Shown: in pieces, positions 40,832 through 44,511 of the stretch
Position numbering within the stretch: position 1 is the first letter of the stretch
How the letters are laid out: every line of letters begins with the position of its first letter
Origin: an uncultured Acidobacteriota bacterium
Lineage (GTDB): Bacteria; Acidobacteriota; Terriglobia; UBA7540
DNA: 44,511 bases
NCBI GenBank assembly: GCA_937900045.1
Contig: CALCEB010000016.1
Coordinates: 1-44,511, forward strand
Direction of reading: 5' to 3'
The notes under the pieces: generated by a model
Told to the model about the DNA's origin: nothing
What the model saw: the letters and a program-made list of their open reading frames with translations, nothing else
Database searches by the model: none
Made by a program: the position numbers and the translations under genes

Positions 40832-41794
40832 ATGATCAAAGAGCTTCTGTACTCGGTCAATTACGTCCTCGGAAGAGATATCGCAGGAAGAATGCTGAGT
40901 GTGTTGCCAGACGATATCTTTCTGGTTTCCTATCCCAAATCAGGCAATACCTGGACGCGATTCTTGATCGGCAATCTGGCCCACCCGGAGGAACCCATCA
41001 CTTTCGCAAATGTAAGCCGGCTGGTGCCGGACATATACGGAACATCGAGGAAGAGCTTCAGACGGGTTCCGCGTCCGCGGGTCATTAAGAGCCACGAGTG
41101 TTTTGATCCCAGATACCGGCGGGTGGTTTACATCGTCCGCGATCCGCGCGATGTGGCTGTTTCCTCCTATCATTTTGCCAGGAAGGGACGGCGCTTTGAT
41201 GATTCAATGCCCATGGAAAGGTATGTTTCTGAATGGTTTCTAAGGCCGGGACAGCCTTATGGGACGTGGGGGGAGCACGCGGGAAGCTGGCTGGCGAGCG
41301 AGCAGAATATCAGGCAGGTCAGCCTCGTGAAGGACAACTTTATGGGAACCGTGGGCACCTGGGGGGAAAATGTGACGAGTTGGTTAGGGGCGCGTGGAAA
41401 CGGCCGTGAACTCCTGCTGCTAAGGTACGAGGATCTCCTCGAGGATACCTCCCGCGAGCTGGCCAAAGTCTCCCAATTTCTGGGCCTAAAGGCTTCACCG
41501 GAGATGATTACGAGAGCCGTCGAGTTGAGCTCGGTGGAAAACATGAGGAACCTTGAGGCCAAACAAAGCGACCAGTGGTCCACAACCCGGGAGGGCCGGA
41601 AGGATATCAAGTTCGTGCGAGAGGCGAAGTCGGGGCAATGGAAGAAAAATCTGCCCCCTGCCTCTGTGGCGGAGATCGAATCCGTATGGGGTCAGATCAT
41701 GCACCTTCTGGGCTATCCGCTGGCTACAAGATTGCAGGAAGTTGGGAGTCCTCCGGTCACTCCATCCCAAAGCGCGCCTTTCCCGGGAAGTTAG
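40832..41794 (+). CDS. sulfotransferase (Sulfotransfer_1 type)
   Basis: 320 residues. PAPS-binding motifs: S-Y-P-K-S-G-N-T-W-T-R (5'-phosphosulfate loop, about 33-43) and Y-I-V-R-D-P-R-D-V-A-V-S-S-Y (3'-phosphate). It transfers sulfate to a hydroxyl group; next to a flippase and glycosyltransferase the acceptor is probably a cell-surface glycan. Unusual: residues about 144-205 hold two similar segments, Y-G-T-W-G-E-H-A-G-S-W-L-A and V-G-T-W-G-E-N-V-T-S-W-L-G, where relatives have one, so a segment of about 35 residues seems duplicated. Starts 21 bases after the flippase stop. Confidence 0.9.
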   Translation: MIKELLYSVNYVLGRDIAGRMLSVLPDDIFLVSYPKSGNTWTRFLIGNLAHPEEPITFANVSRLVPDIYGTSRKSFRRVPRPRVIKSHECFDPRYRRVVYIVRDPRDVAVSSYHFARKGRRFDDSMPMERYVSEWFLRPGQPYGTWGEHAGSWLASEQNIRQVSLVKDNFMGTVGTWGENVTSWLGARGNGRELLLLRYEDLLEDTSRELAKVSQFLGLKASPEMITRAVELSSVENMRNLEAKQSDQWSTTREGRKDIKFVREAKSGQWKKNLPPASVAEIESVWGQIMHLLGYPLATRLQEVGSPPVTPSQSAPFPGS

Positions 41795-41850
41795 GACCCG
41801 TGCAATCTGGCCCGAAGGGCTGGGGAAGTGCGGAGATCTGTTTCTTTGGA

Positions 41851-42861
41851 CTATCCAGGGCGGGCGCGAATCCTGCGTCGAGACCAATGCCAGGTCAAGG
41901 CCCGTGCGGATAAGCGAGGGAATACCTTGAGAGCGGCGAGCGTTAATTTGATTTTCGGGTTTTGGTAATAGGCGTTTGCTTGCCGAAAGCAAGCGGACGC
42001 CTGACGAAATTCCTGATTGGACAAGTGCTGATGGGCTTCGATCATCGCCCCCTCAGCATCAAGGGCGGCGACTTCCTTGTTTAGCATGGCGCGATGCAAC
42101 GCCGTCAGCGGCAGCTTTTTGCCCACAAGGCGCAGGATCTTAGCCTCATTTCTTATGATCGTGAGGTCGTCGAAATTGCCGCTGATGCTGGCCGCGTGGC
42201 GGCGATATTTGACCAGCGCCTGATGGAGATAACCCATCAACCCGTCAGGAAACAGGAGTCTGTACACGAATTCGATGTCCCCTGCGGCGAAGAGGCTCTC
42301 ATCATAGAGGCCTGCCTGGATGGACCTTAAACGCCTCGCCACCATGGCGGAGGGAAGCTGGTCGCCTTCCCGCCTTAACATCTGCTCGAAGGTCAGGGTG
42401 TTGGCTGCGTCGGCCTTGAGCATTTTCCGGACACTCGACTGGCCAGCTAGCTCCCCGAAACGTACCGCATCGGCGACGGATGCAACAACCTGGGGATTCT
42501 GATCAAGAAACTTCACTTGTGCATCAAGATAACCGGGCAGCCAGGAGTCGTCGCTATCCAAGAACGCAAGGAGTTCACCCTGTGCTTTGCGAATGGCGGT
42601 GTTCCGTGCGGCGGAGGCTCCACGGTTCTCCTGTTTGATATAGTGAAGGCGGCTTAGGTAGGGGATCAGCGCCGTCTCCAACTGCGGAGTGTCCGCAGAG
42701 CCATCGTTGACCAAGATCACTTCGAAGTCCCGAAAGGTTTGCCGGAAGATGGACTCCAGCGCCTCAACGACGAAGGCAGCCCTGTTATAAACTGGAATGA
42801 TGACGCTGACCTTCGGCGCCGGACCGGAGTCCTGGCTTGTAGTCTGGTTGTCGCCACTCAT
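41851..42861 (-). CDS. glycosyltransferase family 2
   Basis: 336 residues. GT-A fold: V-S-V-I-I-P-V-Y-N-R (about 18-27), V-I-L-V-N-D-G-S-A-D, G-A-S-A-A-R-N-T-A-I, and L-A-F-L-D-S-D-D-S-W with the metal-binding DxD. The C-terminal 100 residues are helical, TPR-like (A-H-Q-H-L-S-N-Q-E-F-R-Q-A). Opposite strand to its neighbours. Confidence 0.92.
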   Translation of the reverse strand: MSGDNQTTSQDSGPAPKVSVIIPVYNRAAFVVEALESIFRQTFRDFEVILVNDGSADTPQLETALIPYLSRLHYIKQENRGASAARNTAIRKAQGELLAFLDSDDSWLPGYLDAQVKFLDQNPQVVASVADAVRFGELAGQSSVRKMLKADAANTLTFEQMLRREGDQLPSAMVARRLRSIQAGLYDESLFAAGDIEFVYRLLFPDGLMGYLHQALVKYRRHAASISGNFDDLTIIRNEAKILRLVGKKLPLTALHRAMLNKEVAALDAEGAMIEAHQHLSNQEFRQASACFRQANAYYQNPKIKLTLAALKVFPRLSARALTWHWSRRRIRARPG

Positions 42862-43001
42862 GATGAATAAATGATACGCTTATTTTCCAGCGATCAGGTT
42901 CAGGAAACTTCACGGGGGTTGCAGGACGATACGCCAGCCAAAGGCTGCTGGGGCCGCAATCGGTGTCCGCCCCGGCTAGGATTTGCGCATCTCAGATTGG
43001 G

Positions 43002-43040
43002 GTAGTGGCGCCGCTACAGCAAACAAACTGAGACACCACC
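43002..43040. repeat. MITE, GGTAGTG family, copy 6 (minimal, partly deleted)
   Basis: GTAGTGGCGCCGCTACAGC followed by AAACAAACTGAGACACCACC: right end complete, left end shortened. Flanked by CAGATTGG and CAGATCGG, an 8-bp duplication with one mismatch. The gap 42862-43261 also has TATAAT (43080-43085) without a good -35, and a hairpin AAGACTGC...GCAGTCTT (43139-43165) that would be in the 5' UTR of the next gene. Confidence 0.7.
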
Positions 43041-43261
43041 CAGATCGGATCTCCCGGAAAGCCTGGCTGCCCTTTTTGATATAATAGGGCGCGAGCGTCA
43101 TAAGGCCCCTTTGCGGCTTCGAGACCGAGAGCATTGAGAAGACTGCTGTTGATCCGGGCAGTCTTAAGTACAAGAATCCCGTAATTCTCCAGACCAACAC
43201 CTTATGTCATTGCGAAAGCAAAAACCAGGGCCAGTGGGCGACGGGAATTTAGGTCCAATCT

Positions 43262-44344
43262 ATGAGCTATCCATACGCTGTGCAGGTGATTTTAGACCGT
43301 TATAAGGATCTGACAGCCGAGTCTGTAATCCAACGGCTTCGGTATTCCCGTTTCGTCAGCGTCTCCAAACGATACATGTATTTTGAAGTGCCGAAAGCTG
43401 CTTGTACCCAGATGAAAGAACTATTATGTACTGTGGAAAAAGCGCCACCGGCCAAGCTGCTCGCCGGCGCCGTGCGAGAAACTCGCCGGGATATGTCTAT
43501 CCATGCTCGTCAGAACGTACTGTTACCTTCCTTGGCCGACTTGGACGATAAGACCCAAAGGGAGGTTCTTGAATCACCGGATTTCCTTCGTATGACGTTC
43601 GTCCGCAACCCCTACACGCGCCTTGTTTCGGCCTGGAAGAACAAAGTTAGATTATGCGAGCCGGGCTTTGAAGATGTATATCTGCAAACCAAAGGGCACC
43701 TGCCGGAGTTGCATGCGAAATCATTGATCACTTTTGACGAATTTGTCGAGTACGTAGCGACCCGATGTGATTTGCGGACCTGCGACCCGCACTGGCGCCG
43801 TCAGGTTGATCATACTTTCTTTGCGGCATTGAATTTTTCCTGCGTTGGCAAGATCGAGCAGATGGCCGAGGGTCTGCAACAATTCCAACAACATCTCGGA
43901 CTTTCCGAGTCTCTCGTCGCCAAGGGAAGAAATGCCTCTGGTTCTGTTGGCGCCGTAGCTTACACCAGGGAACTTGCTGAAAAAGTATACTCCTTATATC
44001 AGGCAGACTTTGAGGTGCTGGGTTATGACCGGAAGGCATGGCCTGGCTGCGAGCAAAATTCCAGCGAGCCATCAGAAAACGCTACGGTCCGCGAAGAAAC
44101 TTTCAATGACGAGATCATCGAACGGAATATAATAATAGCGTGCCTCTATCAGGAGCGCGACCGGTTACAAGGTGAAGTCCAAAAGGTGTCCCGCCTGCAC
44201 CTACTGGCTTTCGCCAATGTGGTGGTTGCGCTTCGCAGGGTTTCAATACGGCTCCTTGGAGCATTGAAAACACTCCCGCATCGGATGCTGCATCGGCTAT
44301 CTGTGAACAGCGGCCGGGAGCATCAAGAAGCCAGTGACCGCTAA
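43262..44344 (+). CDS. carbohydrate sulfotransferase (Sulfotransfer_2 type)
   Basis: 360 residues. Y-F-E-V-P-K-A-A-C-T-Q-M-K-E-L-L is the 5'-phosphosulfate loop of the HNK-1/chondroitin-type (family 2) sulfotransferases, and M-T-F-V-R-N-P-Y-T-R-L-V-S-A-W-K-N-K the 3'-phosphate motif. The C-terminus (about 275-330) may form a coiled coil and amphipathic helix. A second sulfotransferase, unrelated in sequence to the one at 40832, in the same locus points to a sulfated polysaccharide. Confidence 0.88.
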   Translation: MSYPYAVQVILDRYKDLTAESVIQRLRYSRFVSVSKRYMYFEVPKAACTQMKELLCTVEKAPPAKLLAGAVRETRRDMSIHARQNVLLPSLADLDDKTQREVLESPDFLRMTFVRNPYTRLVSAWKNKVRLCEPGFEDVYLQTKGHLPELHAKSLITFDEFVEYVATRCDLRTCDPHWRRQVDHTFFAALNFSCVGKIEQMAEGLQQFQQHLGLSESLVAKGRNASGSVGAVAYTRELAEKVYSLYQADFEVLGYDRKAWPGCEQNSSEPSENATVREETFNDEIIERNIIIACLYQERDRLQGEVQKVSRLHLLAFANVVVALRRVSIRLLGALKTLPHRMLHRLSVNSGREHQEASDR

Positions 44345-44432
44345 GCAGTCCATTTCAACTTGTTTGACGGAAAGGGATCCCGGCCAAGACGGCACGCGAT
44401 CAATCCGAATCTCATAAAGATCATTCAAATCA

Positions 44433-44511
44433 GTGGACGACAAGAAAATTGTGATCATTGGCGCCGGTCCCACGGGGTTGGGCGCTGGTTACCGGCTGCA
44501 CGAACTCGGCC
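44433..44511 (+). CDS. FAD/NAD(P)-binding oxidoreductase, N-terminal fragment (cut by window end)
   Basis: From GTG 44433 the frame reads D-D-K-K-I-V-I-I-G-A-G-P-T-G-L-G-A-G-Y-R-L: the GxGxxG dinucleotide-binding fold as found in protoporphyrinogen oxidase-like, amine oxidase-like and UDP-galactopyranose mutase-like flavoproteins. In a glycan locus a sugar-nucleotide mutase is a fair guess. The rest is outside the window. Confidence 0.65.
   Translation, partial: MDDKKIVIIGAGPTGLGAGYRLHELG

Overview
The window looks like a chromosomal segment of an Acidobacteriota bacterium, or a close relative, probably from a metagenome assembly. The evidence is a secreted VWFA protein of the type expanded in that phylum, several Tat-type exported proteins, a full histidine operon with Acidobacteria-like gene content, moderately high G+C, and many short non-autonomous palindromic elements between genes. 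No tRNA, rRNA or CRISPR array was seen.

Layout. 1-481 is the 3' end of a group II intron with a frameshifted maturase. 1417-5689 (minus) holds a VWFA protein and a large secreted protein of unknown function. 5848-6556 is a mobile-element relic bounded by 24-bp inverted repeats. 6687-10354 has a divergent pair: an enolase-superfamily enzyme and a Tat-exported glycosidase-like protein. 10512-11290 holds gene debris (an orphan Tat signal and a frameshifted membrane-protein gene). 11496-14075 is dnaB-alr. 14124-14933 is a NIPSNAP protein. 15033-21680 (minus) is hisI-G-D-C-B-H-F-A, preceded by a promoter, a His-rich leader peptide and an attenuator. 22268-24701 (minus) encodes a NifU-like protein, a ZIP transporter and YchF. 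25043-26413 has a Phd antitoxin with a DUF2442 protein, and a vapBC-type pair bracketed by identical 52-bp repeats. 26547-27430 has a MITE, a strong promoter with an ORF of unknown nature, and local repeats. 27733-31227 (minus) and 39281-44511 are two blocks of cell-surface polysaccharide genes: GT4, nucleotide-sugar dehydrogenase, YdcF-like, flippase, GT2, two unrelated sulfotransferases and the start of an FAD enzyme. Between them lie an HU protein, priA, an MTHFR-like gene, a PpiD/SurA-like foldase and an AhpD-like gene with an in-frame TGA.

Three results stand out. (1) The AhpD/CMD gene at 38484-39008 has TGA exactly at the second redox-active cysteine (CxxC read as CxxU), followed at the right distance by a hairpin of bacterial SECIS type: a probable selenoprotein that ordinary annotation would split in two. 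(2) The his operon starts with a complete translational attenuator: a 23-codon leader with six His codons, an intrinsic terminator, and a competing 10-bp antiterminator pairing. (3) Two MITE families can be defined here with target-site duplications: one with GGTAGTG-type ends (five copies plus one divergent) and one with IS4-like ends (two copies carrying unrelated palindromic interiors).
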